In this document: positions 23,053-34,363 of the stretch, piece after piece | Layout of the letters: every line of letters starts with the position of its first letter | Position numbering within the stretch: the first letter of the stretch is position 1 | NCBI GenBank assembly: GCA_963921795.1 | Contig: OY997655.1 | Location: 12,642,730 to 12,706,729, forward strand | Direction of reading: 5' to 3' | DNA from: Nannobrachium achirus | Lineage: Eukaryota; Chordata; Actinopteri; Myctophiformes; Myctophidae | DNA: 64,000 bases | Made by a program: the position numbers and the translations under genes | The notes under the pieces: model-generated | Seen by the model: only the letters and a program-made list of their open reading frames with translations | Told to the model about the DNA's origin: nothing | Databases searched by the model: none

Positions 23053-23530
23053 AGGGTTCCCCAATTAGTTTTCCCCAAGGGCCGAATCATGTCTAGGGTA
23101 TCAAGCCGAGGGCACCAAGCCGAGGGCCACATTGGGACGACGGTGGCGTTCCCGCTACTCCAGCGACAGTTCAGATATCGTCGTTGTCGGGTGAAAATCT
23201 TGTATGTCCAAAACCGTTCGTTTTGCATTTAATCATTTTAAAAATGATTTAAACTAGTGAAAACAGCCGATCCACAAGCACACAACTCCTCGCACTGCGA
23301 GGCGTTGTGTGCTTGTAGATCGGCTGCTTTCGCTACTTTTGTGCGACGGCCTTGTATGATGAAGCAGGGCTTCACTTTGCGAAAGAACGTACAAACTTGG
23401 AGATACAAGGTTTCAACCTGACAACGACGATATACTAGTGTTGGTCCTGCTCTTATACCACCATTATTACTGGGGTTGGTGGGGGCCTGACAGTAGCCCC
23501 CCGCGGGCCGCCTATTGGGGAACCCTGAAC
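23053..23530 (+). mobile_element. hAT-like MITE with nested family D
   Basis: Termini CAGGGTTCCCCAATTAG and CTATTGGGGAACCCTG. Family D occupies about 23176-23436 (TCGTCGTTGTCGGGTG to CCTGACAACGACGATAT) with its hairpin at 23254-23336. Confidence 0.75.
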
Positions 23531-23532
23531 TC

Positions 23533-24028
23533 AGGGACGTGCTGGCCATTGGGAAAAGCGGGACAATTCCCGAACGGCCGGTTCATTCCCGGCCGGTCCA
23601 GGCCGGCCATTAGGAAAAAAATAAAATAATAATGAAAAATGTCGGCCTTCGTTCCATTTTGGGGGCTGTGCCAACAAAGTAAATCGTCACTGTCGGGCAG
23701 AAACCTTGTATCTCCAAGTTTCAAATGTATACATTTTTTTTGCAAAGCAAAGCCCTGCTTCATCATACAAGGCCGTTGCACAAAAGTAGTGAAAACAGCA
23801 GATCTAACGCCTAACGCCTACAAGCACACAACGCCTCGCACCGCGAGGCGTTGTGTGCTTGTAGATCGGCTGTTTTCACTAGTTTAAATCATTATTAAAA
23901 TGATAAATAGAAAAAAACGGTTTTGGACACATAAGGTTTCCACCCGACAACGACGAAATATAACAAAAAAAAAATGAGGGCCTCTCCAACTCTTTTTCCC
24001 GGGCTGAATCAGGGGCCCAGCACGTCCC
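23533..24028 (+). mobile_element. Composite MITE (CAGGGACGTGCTGGCC ends) containing family D
   Basis: Left end CAGGGACGTGCTGGCC, right end GGCCCAGCACGTCCCTG. A family D segment in the same relative position as in the sister copy 28254-28800 spans about 23681-23958, with an enlarged hairpin at 23788-23881 (a short CGCCTAA duplication in the left arm). Confidence 0.8.
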
Positions 24029-24048
24029 TGCCTGAACTACACAACAGC

Positions 24049-24074
24049 CATCCATCCATCCATCCATCCATCCC
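24049..24074. repeat. (CATC)n microsatellite near a splice donor
   Basis: Six units, ending 11 bases from the exon boundary. Confidence 0.85.
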
Positions 24075-24084
24075 TGGTGCTCAC

Positions 24085-24317
24085 CCTGCTGATGCCCAGC
24101 AGACAGTCCAGCTTGTGGGACTTGTCGAGGCTGTGGCGGAGCTTCCAGTAGAGCAGGTGCTCCCAGGAGAACACCAGCAGGCTGAGGCCCATGGCCACCA
24201 GCAGCATGTAGAACACCCCCGCCATGTTGTCGATGTCCAGCTTGCTGCTCATCACCTCGTTCTTCTCGTTCTGACAGATGCCCGACAGCCACACCGTCTC
24301 CAGCCGCGCCGTGTCAC
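24085..24317 (-). CDS. grin2c: grin2c exon: end of S2 and M4 helix
   Basis: The acceptor CCTTGCAG precedes GTGACACGG and the donor is AGCAGG/GTGAGC. The phase continues from the previous exon ([12 protein letters not shown]). It reads [17 protein letters not shown], then [19 protein letters not shown], the fourth transmembrane helix of an ionotropic glutamate receptor, then [13 protein letters not shown] and the first tail residues [18 protein letters not shown] is the GluN2C version of this segment. Length is 233 bases. Confidence 0.96.
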
Positions 24318-24567
24318 CTGCAAGGATGGAATGAATGAATTAAATCTTTATTTTGAACTTGTTAACACACGGGTGACTGGTCATTTTGGCCGATTTTGAG
24401 ACCGCAAAGTGCAATAACTCTCCCTGTGAAGGTCTCAGAAATTTCCCCTTCCATGACTTTTCCTAAATACTCAAGACATATGTTCTCGTTTTTTTCCCCT
24501 AATGAAATGTTTCCTAAGTATGAAATAATATATGATTATACCACTCTGACTGCATTTATCAGTCAAA

Positions 24568-24731
24568 CTGACAGGTACATTCTCTAAATGTTTTGCCCAG
24601 GAGAGCAACACCTCCTCCCCTGCTGCCAGCGGGGGTTCTATTCAATAGAAACAACAGACAATAGAACCCCACTGGCAGCCGGGGAGGAGGTGTTGCTCTC
24701 CTGGGCAAAAAAGTAGAGAATTTACCTGTCA
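24568..24731. repeat. Isolated long inverted repeat (about 70-bp arms)
   Basis: The left arm (from CTGACAGGTACATTCTCT) and right arm (ending AGAGAATTTACCTGTCA) include inverted copies of TTTTGCCCAGGAGAGCAACA. The spacer is about 17 bases. It matches no other repeat here. Confidence 0.85.
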
Positions 24732-24739
24732 ATTTGTGG

Positions 24740-25390
24740 AGTGGAAGTGATTTTTTTCAGTCACCCGAGTTTTAAAGATGCAGTGCCATGATTTATTTCA
24801 CCCCTAAAACATAATTATCAGGTATTATGATTATAGGAGGAAGATTTTTTTCCAAAAGAGTGTACAGAAAGTTAAAATTAGGTTTTTATGTGACCCAGCT
24901 GAACTTAGCCACACCCACAGTGTTGGGTGAATTGTAAAAGGGGAGGGGTTGATTCTATGACGTCATTATATCACTGTTTTTGCATCTGCACTTTTGACCC
25001 ACAAGGTGTCAGCCTCCAGGAAGAAATCCAAAATACAAGGGGAATACATAATTGCTCATAACAAACATAACAGGGGGTCTTGTACTGTCAACCTCCTAGA
25101 CACATGAAAACCAGAAAAAGTACACAACTATGGCACCAACTCTTAATACAAATACATGTAATATAATTTAAAAAAGATACAAGACAAGCCTCCCAGGCAA
25201 CAACAAATATTAAATGTTCAAAAAGGAGTGGGATGAAGTATAAAACGTATTCATTACTCTTATATGCAGTGTGTAAAAACTATTGGGTGCGTCTGCAGAT
25301 GCTGAAGCACAAAGCGGTGGATAAATCAGTGGATGAGATCAACCTGAGGCTTCCTTCCATTTCTTTCTATATCCGTTCACCTAAATCTCC
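24740..25390. other. No recognised feature
   Basis: AT-rich intron sequence without repeat ends or coding signal. Confidence 0.35.
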
Positions 25391-25396
25391 CTTCCG

Positions 25397-25740
<344 letters not shown>

Positions 25741-25744
25741 AGTG

Positions 25745-26170
25745 CACACACGTGTGCTTGAAACCCCTGGAGTTCACACTGAGATTGGCTATGATATTAT
25801 TTTTATTTCCAAAGCCCCCCCAGACTCCAGGAATGTCCTTCAGCACGCTATTTTCGATGCTATCTTTAACACAGTTCAAATCCATGATCACGCTCCATCA
25901 AGCATCTCCTCACTTTCTTTTGTAACCCACTTAGTATCTCGCATTTATAGATAGATATACTCATATACTCATGTCATCCATAATTCAACTTTTTAATGTT
26001 TTTTCGTGAGTGAATGCCCTACTTCTTCATACAAGAGAGCCCACAAGCTTGTCGATGTTCTGTTTTCAGAAAATGTGTGCCTATTTTCCTAAAAAGTATT
26101 GTGCGCTCGACATCACTGAAAATGAGGGCATAACGTCGTCAGTGCCGCGCCATTAATCAGTCAATCGATA
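25745..26170. other. No recognised feature
   Basis: No gene or repeat recognised. Confidence 0.3.
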
Positions 26171-26199
26171 TCGGCTTATCGTGGCCTCAACACACAGAC

Positions 26200-26395
26200 A
26201 GTGTTTTTCAAACTTTCAAATTTCAAGGTCTCCCCTTAACTCTAACAGTGTACAAATGGAACCAAATGCACCCTAACAGGTCCATTTGGTTCCATTTGTA
26301 CACTGTCAGAGTTACAAACTTGTATGGGTCAATTTAGACCCCCCCTAAAGGAACCCACAGAGTCCCTGGAACCCACTTTGAGAACCACTGGTCTA
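26200..26395 (-). mobile_element. hAT-like MITE with the second palindrome type
   Basis: The right end AACCCACTTTGAGAACCACTG is hAT-like. The centre (26236-26316) is a palindrome built on GTGTACAAATGGAACCAAAT and its complement. A related palindrome is at 47987-48065. Confidence 0.6.
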
Positions 26396-26444
26396 CGTCA
26401 TTTACAACACTTGGCGTACTGTAGATCTACGTCAATACCCGGCA

Positions 26445-26912
26445 GTGAATTAAAATGCAGGACTGGCCAAACTATCAAATATTAAGTAAGCAAGAGGCGA
26501 ACATTGTGAAAATAGACGATCTACATGCTCACAACGCCTCGCGTTGCGAGGTTTTGTGAGCATGTAGATCTGCTATTTTCACAATATGTATCTGCAGAAG
26601 CGAGTCACATTAAATGTAATACCTACAATTCCAAGTGCTTGTCAGGGTGGGGGTCCCCAGTTCAAATATGTTTATTTTGGGGGTCACGGCCTAAAAAGGT
26701 TTGAGAACCCCTGGTATAGAGCATTAACAAATTCATCCACCAGGGGCATTGACAACTCATTCTTATGACTTCCTATCTAGCCAAGCTTTATAAACTATAT
26801 ATTTTTTAAAGAGAAAACAATAAAAATAAAATACGCGAATATTCGACTTCGGTGAACAACGTCGAATAGTGACTTTGATATTCGAATATTCTAATATTTG
26901 GTGAATGCCCTA
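26445..26912 (+). mobile_element. Composite element, copy 1 of 2 (family B within a TAGGGCATTCAC-type MITE)
   Basis: A family B-like segment with its hairpin at 26504-26585 and right end GGTTTGAGAACCCCTGG continues into ATTCGAATATT-rich sequence ending GGTGAATGCCCTAG. The same order recurs at 51224-51720. Confidence 0.7.
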
Positions 26913-27056
26913 GTGTCAAGAGACAAAGGTGGTCCAAGTTAGAGTTAGAGTCAGGTCAGTTTTACTAAGTATAGATGGTTAATCAATTATCGGATATCGG
27001 CCAATATTATAATATATGTGGTGCAGCGTGAATAAAGGTCTGAAATGGAATGAAGT

Positions 27057-27259
27057 ATGTGTGTGTGCGTGTGTATGTGTGTGTGCGTGTGCGTGCGTGC
27101 ATGTGCATATGCGTGTGTGTGATGGAGATAATCGTATTCCCAGCGCTCCCGCGGTGCAGGAGGATATTAACTCTTCGCTGTGCCCCTCCCCCGCAGCGCT
27201 AGGCACACGTGCAGCGCTGCGAGCGCAGCCAATTCCTCAGGACGCATGTAGCGCGCGTG

Positions 27260-27300
<41 letters not shown>
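27057..27300. repeat. Two (GT)n microsatellites around a short GC-rich segment
   Basis: GT/GC tracts at 27057-27120 and 27256-27298. The segment between is GC-rich but has no splice-bounded coding frame that I recognise. Confidence 0.8.
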
Positions 27301-27514
27301 TGAGGAGATGAAGGTGAGAGGGAGAGAAAGGGGGAGGGTCTCATATCGCTTTGATTTGGTCACCGTTGGACACCTTGTGTGTTAAATAACTGTTATTTCA
27401 CAGGAAATTAAAGTAGTGAGAACAGCTTGTAGATTAGGGTGACCGTTATATTCAGCCCCTCAGTCCAGGACCCTTAAATCTGTGCTCACGTTCACTCTGT
27501 ACGCGCTCGCGCTC

Positions 27515-27838
27515 GTTCTATTGTGAAAATAGCAGATCTACATGCTCACAACGCGTCGCAAACGCCTCGCGTTGCGAGGCGTTGTGAGCATGTTGATCGG
27601 CAATTTTCACAATCTCTGCCTCTAATATTTGACAATTTGGCCAATGTTTAATTTGTCATTTTAAAGGTATTAAAATGTCCTTAAATTGTCACTTTAGAAA
27701 TGTGCAGATACCCTCGATACACTTAAACTTTATATTGGTTTGTTTACTGTTGAGTGAGAAAACAATGACCCCCCCCCAAATAATTTGGGGACCCCCCTAG
27801 GGGTCCCAAGTAACCCACAGGTTGAGAACCACTGCTCT
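27515..27838 (-). mobile_element. hAT-like MITE family B, left-truncated
   Basis: The hairpin lies at 27521-27613 with an asymmetric extra CGTCGCAAA in the loop. The right end is CAGGTTGAGAACCACTG. Confidence 0.75.
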
Positions 27839-27949
27839 ACAGCAATGATTATAATCTGAATATAGCGTTACATGCCTAAGGGCAAAAAGCGAGGTCGGGC
27901 CATGTCTTGGCCATCTGGCCAGTGATGTATATCGGACCATATTAATATT

Positions 27950-28170
27950 GATGACATGAGAGATCTCCATATATGGGCATAATATATAATAGGGATTCTG
28001 GGGAATACCCATCAATGGACTTTTACAAATATGGACATCCAGGTGATGGTAGTTAGCTCCACATAGGGATCTCCATATATGGGCATAAAAGGGATTTGGT
28101 TCCCCTGGCATCACAGGGATCTCCATATATGGGCATAAAAAGGATTTGGTTCCCCTGACATCACAGTGAT
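27950..28170. repeat. Short tandem repeat (about 53-bp unit)
   Basis: GGGATCTCCATATATGGGCA recurs at about 28067 and 28120, and more loosely near 27962, with GGATTTGGTTCCCCTG after each of the last two. Confidence 0.75.
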
Positions 28171-28253
28171 GTCAGAGCAAGATGTCAGAGCGTGAGAGTC
28201 AATCAACAAAAAGACTCGGACAAGATGTGACGGTTCTGATAGTAAACTGCGAC

Positions 28254-28800
28254 AGGGACATGCTGGCTATTGGGAAAAGCGGGACAACTCCCGAACGGCC
28301 GGTTCATTCCCGGCCGGTCCAGGCCGGTCATTAGGGGGAAAAAAATGTCGGCCTTCGTTCCATTTTGGGAGCTGGGTGGCCAACAAAGTAAATCGTCACT
28401 GTCGGGCAGAAACCTTGTATCTCCAAGTTTCAAATTTGTAATTTTTTTCGCAAAGCGAAGGCCTGCTTCATCATACAAGGCCGTTGCACAAAAGTAGTGA
28501 AAACAGCAGATCTACAAGCACACAACGCCTCGGTTGTGGGCTTGGAGATCGGCTGTTTTCACTAGTTTAAATCATTTTTTAAAATGATAAATACAAAACA
28601 AACGGTTTTGGACAAGGTTTCCACCCGACAACAACGAAATATAACTCATGTAATTGGCCCATTGGGTTGTCACTTGTTATGATCTGAAATTGCAAATCTT
28701 TGAGTAGCAGCAGCGCTATAGAGAGAGATCTCTCTATAGCGCGCAATGAGGGCCTCTCCAACTCTTTTTCCCGGGCTGAATCAGGGGCCCGGCACGTCCA
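28254..28800 (+). mobile_element. Composite MITE, sister of 23533-24028
   Basis: Left end CAGGGACATGCTGGC, right end GGCCCGGCACGTCCATG. The family D segment (about 28393-28636) carries a shortened hairpin at 28496-28563. The element ends about 40 bases from the exon at 28842. Confidence 0.8.
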
Positions 28801-28841
28801 TGAATAACTTTGTAACAAGGAAACCAAAGCGTCTCACCCAC

Positions 28842-29029
28842 CGTCCCCCAGGAACTGCAGCAGCGCCAGGTCGATGGGTCTCTTCCAGCGGGAGTCCTTC
28901 TGCAGGGCGATGCCGTAGCCGGTGGTGGCGAACACCTTGCCGCTGCCGATGGTCACCAGCTTGCAGCCCTCGTCCTTCCCCGCCATGTAGTTGAGCACCG
29001 CCGCGTCGTAGATGAACGCGTCCAGCTTC
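28842..29029 (-). CDS. grin2c: grin2c exon: ligand-binding lobe S2, C-terminal part
   Basis: The acceptor GTCCGCACAG precedes GAAGCTGGAC. The donor that keeps the frame is GACG/GTGGGT (a GTGAGA four bases on would create a stop after joining). It reads [20 protein letters not shown], where the aspartate of IYDAAVL contacts the glutamate amino group in GluN2 subunits, then [16 protein letters not shown] and [16 protein letters not shown]. Length is 188 bases, phase +1 in, +1 out. MAGKDEGCK and QKDSRWKR agree with GluN2C. Confidence 0.96.
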
Positions 29030-29078
29030 CTGTGCGGACGGACGGACAGACAGAGTTCCAATGATTGATTGAATACCA

Positions 29079-29640
29079 GTGGTGTAAAGCAGGGGTCTTC
29101 AACCCCTTGGTCGAGAGAGATGAAGCAGGGACCCCCACAACCTTTTCATAGATTCCATATAGTTTCATTGTTTGACAGCACAATCATCAGTGTATTTGGG
29201 GTTCATGTAAGTTTGTGTTTCCAGTTATTTAACAATTTGAACCATCAATACTTAATAAACTTGACCTACCTCTCTTTGCCAAAAATAGCCGATCTACAAG
29301 CTCACAACACCTCGCAGCGCGAGGCGTTGTGAGCTTGCTATTTTTGGATAAAGTTCTCAGAATATGGACACTAGGATTCAAGTGGTTAATACAAAAGTTT
29401 AAAAATATTTTATCACACAAAGATTTGGAGGCCCCCCTGTAGTAACTCTGAGGACCCCTTAGGGGTCCTGGACCCCCTGTTGAAGACCCCTGGTGTAACC
29501 AAGTAACCAAGTACATTTACTCAAGTACTAATTTTGACGTCCTTTTTACTTTACTGGAGTATTTCCAATTTACAGTACTTTTACTTCTATTCCACTATAT
29601 CCCAGAGGCAAATATGATACTTAATGATGATTCTCCACTT
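29079..29640. mobile_element. Family F end with family C inserted in it
   Basis: Family F's CAGTGGTGTAAAG (29079) is interrupted by family C at 29090-29492 (CAGGGGTCTTCAACC ... TTGAAGACCCCTG, hairpin 29278-29347). Family F resumes with GTGTAACCAAGTA. Flanks GTGTAAAG and GTGTAACC agree at 6 of 8 bases. Confidence 0.75.
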
Positions 29641-29644
29641 CAAT

Positions 29645-30110
29645 TTTAACCACTTGAACCCCAGAATTCCATTAGCTAAAAGAAATAGCCGGCACCGTTG
29701 TGAGTCACTTTGTTTGCAGGACATTTTCACAATAAATTCTGAGAATGCGTGCAGGTCCAAACGAACACAAAAACAGTGTGCCAGTCTGCGCGTGCGTGTG
29801 GGCGTGCCTGCGTGTGTTTACATTACTATAGTTGTGAGGAGCAAATGTCTCCACAAGTACAGTAGAATAATGAGTGAATGAAATGCCTGGATCTGGAGGC
29901 TAAATAATGAGAAACAAGAGATTGTGAGGATCATTTTCCTGGTCCTTACAAGAGAAATTGTTGTTTCGTGGCTGAAAATAGATTTTTAGAGATAAATGTA
30001 GTCACCGCCACCGTGTATGAAATCCAAAAGAAAGCCTTCCAGGAGAGAGTCCTGTGTTCCTTCATTCAAAGCTTTAAAGAAGTGTACTGATTCAAAGTCA
30101 TTATCATTTA
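29645..30110. other. No recognised feature
   Basis: No gene or repeat ends seen. Confidence 0.3.
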
Positions 30111-30114
30111 AGGG

Positions 30115-30580
30115 GCACGGTGGCGCAGTGGTTAACGCTTCGCCTCACAGCTAGAAGGTCCTGGGTTCCATTCCCGCCCACACCCTAGGTGGGGTCAGTG
30201 ATAGGGCCTTTCTGTGTGGAGTTTGCATGTTCTCCCCGTGTCTCCTAGGGTTGATACCCTCACAAAAACATGCAGTAATCCTGGTCTCAATAATGCCTCC
30301 CCCTGGCCAGCCGGGGCGCTTGATGGAGGGGAAAGGAACTGGTTGGAATAACGTGTTCCTTCCATGCGCTGCGTCCATCTCGGGGAATTCCCCCGTCAGG
30401 TGAAAAGAAACAACTTGGACTACTCATGCATTGAAGGAAGCATGAGGTCAGTCTGTTGTCTCCCCAGGCGCGGCAGAGGGAGAGCAGAGCCCAGGATTAC
30501 ATAGGCAAATTTGGCACTGGGTGAAAATGGGTTGCAAAATTGTGGGATAAAAATTAAGAGAAAAAACAAAGTCATTATTA
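30115..30580 (+). mobile_element. tRNA-derived SINE, copy 1 of 3
   Basis: The head GCACGGTGGCGCAGTGGTTA (A box) and GGGTTCCATTCCCG (B box) is followed by CCTTTCTGTGTGGAGTTTGC and an A-rich end near 30545-30570. Sister copies lie at 32235-32795 (minus) and 52740-53150 (plus). Confidence 0.85.
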
Positions 30581-30893
30581 GCCATTACAAGAATGATACT
30601 GTTGTGTTTACTAACAGAAACACGTTGCTACTTATGGGCGTGTAACTGGAGAACAAAGGATAGCGGTGACCAATCGAAACCACATTGGATGGATGGATGG
30701 ATGGATTCCATTAGATATTCCACACAATCTACGTCACCACCCAATGACTTCACAACATTGTCATCACAACCATCATACTTGTCCTTTAAAAGTATTGTCC
30801 AATAAACAAAATGTCATTCAATGACTGTTGTTTAATAATTCAATAAATCATTTAAATTAGTTGCACTGCTTTACGGTGGTCCTGGACTGTGGA

Positions 30894-31928
30894 ATGTTTC
30901 ACTGGGCGATGCATCTGAAAGGAGGACCTAAGAATTCCTGTCATGCTACCGTGGTAGTCGGACACAAGCTGTACTCATTTGGAGGACACAACAGCTACGT
31001 GAACATCTGTGATCAGGTCCACATCTTCAACACAGTGTCTTTGCGTTGGAGGAAGTTGCCCTCAGTGACAAATGGAATAGGACAAAGTCCCATTGAGTTT
31101 CCCTCCAAGCGCTATGGCCACACCGCTGTGCTGGTAGAAGAGATTGTCTTCATCTGGGGAGGAGTGTATCCTTACTGCAATGTGCTTCATGCCTTTGATG
31201 TCGACACCCATAGCTGGTTCAAACCCAGTATTTCTGGGACTATCCCAGAAGCTAGGGCATTCCACTCAGCCTGTGTCTTGGAGAAGGTCATGTATGTGTA
31301 TGGGGGAGGACACACTAATGACATGTACAAGTTGGACACCACCACAATGGTCTGGTCTTTAATTAACACCAGAGGCACACCACCACCTGCTTCAAGAAGT
31401 CATTCTGCCACCATCATTGGAACAAAGATGTTTGTATTTGGGGGATCTGGGGGCATGGGGAACTTCAACAATAACACAGTGTTTGACACAGAGACCAACT
31501 GTTGGCTGAGCATGCCTTCTGAGAACCTTATCCCAGAAGAACGCTGTGATCATTCAGCCTTTGCCTACAATGGAGAGTTGTACATATTTGGTGGCTTGAA
31601 CAGAGACCAGTGCTTCAATGATATGTGGAAATTCAGTAAAGAGACATTTTCCTGGAAGCAGGTTGAGCCCAAGGGGAAAGGCCCCTGCAGGATGTACGAG
31701 ATGTGCTGTTGCATGGTGGGAGATTGTATTATCGTCCATGGAGGACGCAAAGCAAAATACCTCACTTCTGGTGACCTGTACGTCCTAGACTTAAATCCTA
31801 GCCTGAAGACGCTATGCAAGCTAGCAGTCATCCAGCATGGTCTGGGGCAGGCTGAACTCCCACATGACATCAGGTGGGAACTGGCAGCCATGACTACTAA
31901 CAGCAACAGACACGCTTACATAAACTAA
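30894..31928 (+). CDS. klhdc3: klhdc3-like kelch protein, intronless retrogene
   Basis: One uninterrupted frame of 344 codons. I start at ATG 30894 because MFHWAMHLKGGP aligns with the usual klhdc3 start; the frame stays open further 5' but without family similarity. Six kelch blades are visible by their Gly-Gly pairs (YSFGG, FIWGG, YVYGG, FVFGG, YIFGG, IVHGG, near residues 30, 90, 137, 182, 238 and 292). The C-terminus has SLKTLCKLAV, a perfect elongin-C (BC) box, and LPHDIRWEL, a perfect cullin-2 box. KLHDC3 is a CRL2 substrate receptor that recognises glycine-ending C-degrons. The copy is shorter than the usual about 380 residues, with losses in inter-blade loops. Klhdc3 is normally multi-exon, so this looks retroposed. 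It lies antisense inside a grin2c intron. No poly(A) tail or target duplication is evident; (GT)n begins right after the stop. Confidence 0.85.
   Translation: MFHWAMHLKGGPKNSCHATVVVGHKLYSFGGHNSYVNICDQVHIFNTVSLRWRKLPSVTNGIGQSPIEFPSKRYGHTAVLVEEIVFIWGGVYPYCNVLHAFDVDTHSWFKPSISGTIPEARAFHSACVLEKVMYVYGGGHTNDMYKLDTTTMVWSLINTRGTPPPASRSHSATIIGTKMFVFGGSGGMGNFNNNTVFDTETNCWLSMPSENLIPEERCDHSAFAYNGELYIFGGLNRDQCFNDMWKFSKETFSWKQVEPKGKGPCRMYEMCCCMVGDCIIVHGGRKAKYLTSGDLYVLDLNPSLKTLCKLAVIQHGLGQAELPHDIRWELAAMTTNSNRHAYIN

Positions 31929-32013
<85 letters not shown>
31929..32013. repeat. (GT)n microsatellite
   Basis: Starts immediately after the retrogene stop codon and may have replaced its 3' untranslated region or poly(A) tail. 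Confidence 0.95.
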
Positions 32014-32015
<2 letters not shown>

Positions 32016-32234
32016 TGTCAAGTGAGGTGACAGTGTTGCAGAACAAAAATGGAGATAATTGCTCTTCCCTAAGGAAGTATCAGGTTTTCTCTCATAATCA
32101 AATCCTCCAGATGGCCTCGTATTGGTGTTACCAAGGAAAAACAATAAGATGGTGAAAGTCTTGTCCAAGTAATTGTTGGGACAATTGGATTAGGACTGAT
32201 AACAGTCAAACCCTGTCAGTGAGAAAAGGTCCTT

Positions 32235-32795
32235 TATTTTTTTTTATCACAATTTCATCCCATGATTGTGTAACCCGTTTTTTCACCCAGTGCCAATTGC
32301 CTAAGTTGTAAGCCTGGGCGCTGCTCTCCCTCTGCCAACCTGGGGAAAGCCCCGAACTGGTCTCATGCATGCTTCCTTCAATGACAGGGGCGAGTTTCCC
32401 CCGTAGGACGTAGTACGTGGAAGTTACACTTGATTCCAACCAGGGGCCTGTTTCACAAAAGCACCCGGTGACTACCTAACCTGTAGTCCTGGTTTCCGCT
32501 CTCCACCTGCCGCGCCAGGGGACATTGGGGAGCACCCGGCTGGCTAGGGGGAGGTGGTATAGAAACCAGGACTACTGCATGTTTTTGTGTGAGGGCCTAT
32601 GCCCAAGGAGACACGGGGAGAACATGCAAACTCACCACAGAAAGGCCCTATCGCCAACCCCACCTAGGGTGTGTGGGCGCTGATGACGCGGGTGGAGGAA
32701 CACGCCCCCAGCGCCCACAGCTTCCCCCGGCGGGAATCGAACCCAGGACCTTCGAGCTGTGAGGCGAAGTGCTAACCACTGCACCACCGTGCCCC
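32235..32795 (-). mobile_element. tRNA-derived SINE, copy 2 of 3
   Basis: Reverse orientation of the element at 30115: it ends ACTGCACCACCGTGCCCC (complement of the head) and starts with an A-rich tail complement (TTTTTTTTATCAC). Confidence 0.85.
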
Positions 32796-32799
32796 CTCA

Positions 32800-33350
32800 C
32801 AAAAGCAGAATTAACTAGAATGCATTCCGTCAAGGTGCCAACTTGCGCCTTGTGCACAAGTAGGGCCATGTATGGTCTTCTTGTGCACCAGCAGAGCGAT
32901 GCCAGTGACATCAATGCTGGTCCCTCATTGGCTGTTAATGACGTTGCCAGAAATGCTGGTCCCTGATTGGGCTACGCCGCTACAGGCTTAAACACACACA
33001 GCTACCTACCTACCTACATACGCAGCCGAACGCAGTACTTGCATGCACGCTCTGCTGGCGCAAGTAATAAAGCCAGGATTTGAGCCAAATCCAGGTTTGA
33101 CAAAGCCTGCTCCGTACAGCCTGGTTTATTCCGTTCCACTAACGCAAAGCCAGGCTGAGAAGGAGTTGTCAAGGAATGCGCATTCATGTATTCCTTGAAA
33201 AGACCATGTTGTCGAGCGTCGATTCCTTGATCGTGACCAATCATCATGGAACTAAAGACCTCTGTTGACAATCACACAAGTCATTGTGAAACCATTATGA
33301 TTCATGGTCACACACTATGGTATTTCAGTAATCATTAAATTGATTATTTT
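32800..33350. other. No recognised gene; short duplicated motif
   Basis: AATGCTGGTCCCT occurs twice (about 32913 and 32953). Nothing else is identified. Confidence 0.3.
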
Positions 33351-33354
33351 TATT

Positions 33355-33854
33355 TTAACACATCGGACGCCCACGTGGTTAACGTGTCTTAATTTGCTGG
33401 TGCCCATGGCAACGCGTCATTTTACCTACCGGCGAGAGTACTGGCGAGAAAAGTAATCCGAGTAAATGTAATCCGAGTATGTCCTGTTTATTTCGCGAAA
33501 ATCTTTTCTTTCAGTCAGGACCGTTTTTTATCATTTCTAAGCCACAGTGTTTGTGTTACGGCAGGTAGAAGAGGCTGCCGTTTTGAAATTAAAGTGATTT
33601 AAAAGCTAGATTAGGAGAAAACAGCATTTTTGTGCAGCCGCTAAACAGGAAGTCAACGAGACACACAGCACGTCCGGGTGACGTAATTGCGCGCTGCATG
33701 TTGGGAAATGGAGTTTGTTTCATCACCGCGGTAGCCAAGTGCAGTAGCTACAGTACAGTATAGTTTACTGTACAACGCGTCAAACGCGTCGTGGGCCTCC
33801 AGCGACATCAAAGAAATTGACTTGTAGACACCACGTGGGCATCCGGTGTGTTAA
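33355..33854. mobile_element. TTAA-flanked MITE (piggyBac-like)
   Basis: Left end TTAACACATCGGACGCCCAC, right end GTGGGCATCCGGTGTGTTAA, inverted with few mismatches. 500 bp, no coding frame. Confidence 0.85.
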
Positions 33855-34360
33855 TGCAGGGTACTTAAAATGAGTCCATATACAAACATAGGTGTTGAAA
33901 TAACTGTTGGAAAATTCATTAGTTTACAATTGGTGTTATTGGACCAACAGCTATTTCACAAAACGTGAGCAAAAAGGCACTGGATTAATAGTGCGGGGCC
34001 TTAAGGGGAGGAAATGCTAATTTCGTGCAAATCAGTCTAAAAGCGCCAAACTTTGAACAGATGTAGCCCAGAGCTTGCTCTAATGATTTAGCTAGGGCTC
34101 CACGTTGCGTAAATTCATGCTGCTGTAACGTCGAACAACATGTTTTCTTTCACCCAGAAAAGAAAATAAATTACCGCGTCCACCCGCCGGATAGGTAGGC
34201 CCATTGAAAAAAGCATTAGAGTTAGAGTTCAAGGTGTCCAGCGTTAAGGGGAGACCTTGAAATTTGAACGTTTGGATACACTGTGTAAAATGAATGACAT
34301 TGAACGTGTCATGAATGAGTGGAGTGATATAATGTGCATGTATGCATGGAGCAGCATATC
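33855..34360. other. No recognised feature
   Basis: A fragment near 34245 (GGGGAGACCTTGAAATTTGA) resembles the hAT-like MITE at 26200-26395 in reverse; the rest is unassigned. Confidence 0.3.
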
Positions 34361-34363
34361 TAC

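Noticed and set aside
27121-27255. GC-rich segment as a coding exon
   Set aside because: No recognisable protein similarity and no convincing splice sites; bounded by GT microsatellites.
30861-30893. N-terminal 11-codon extension of the kelch protein
   Set aside because: It begins at TTG, not ATG, and has no similarity to klhdc3; the ATG at 30894 matches the family start.
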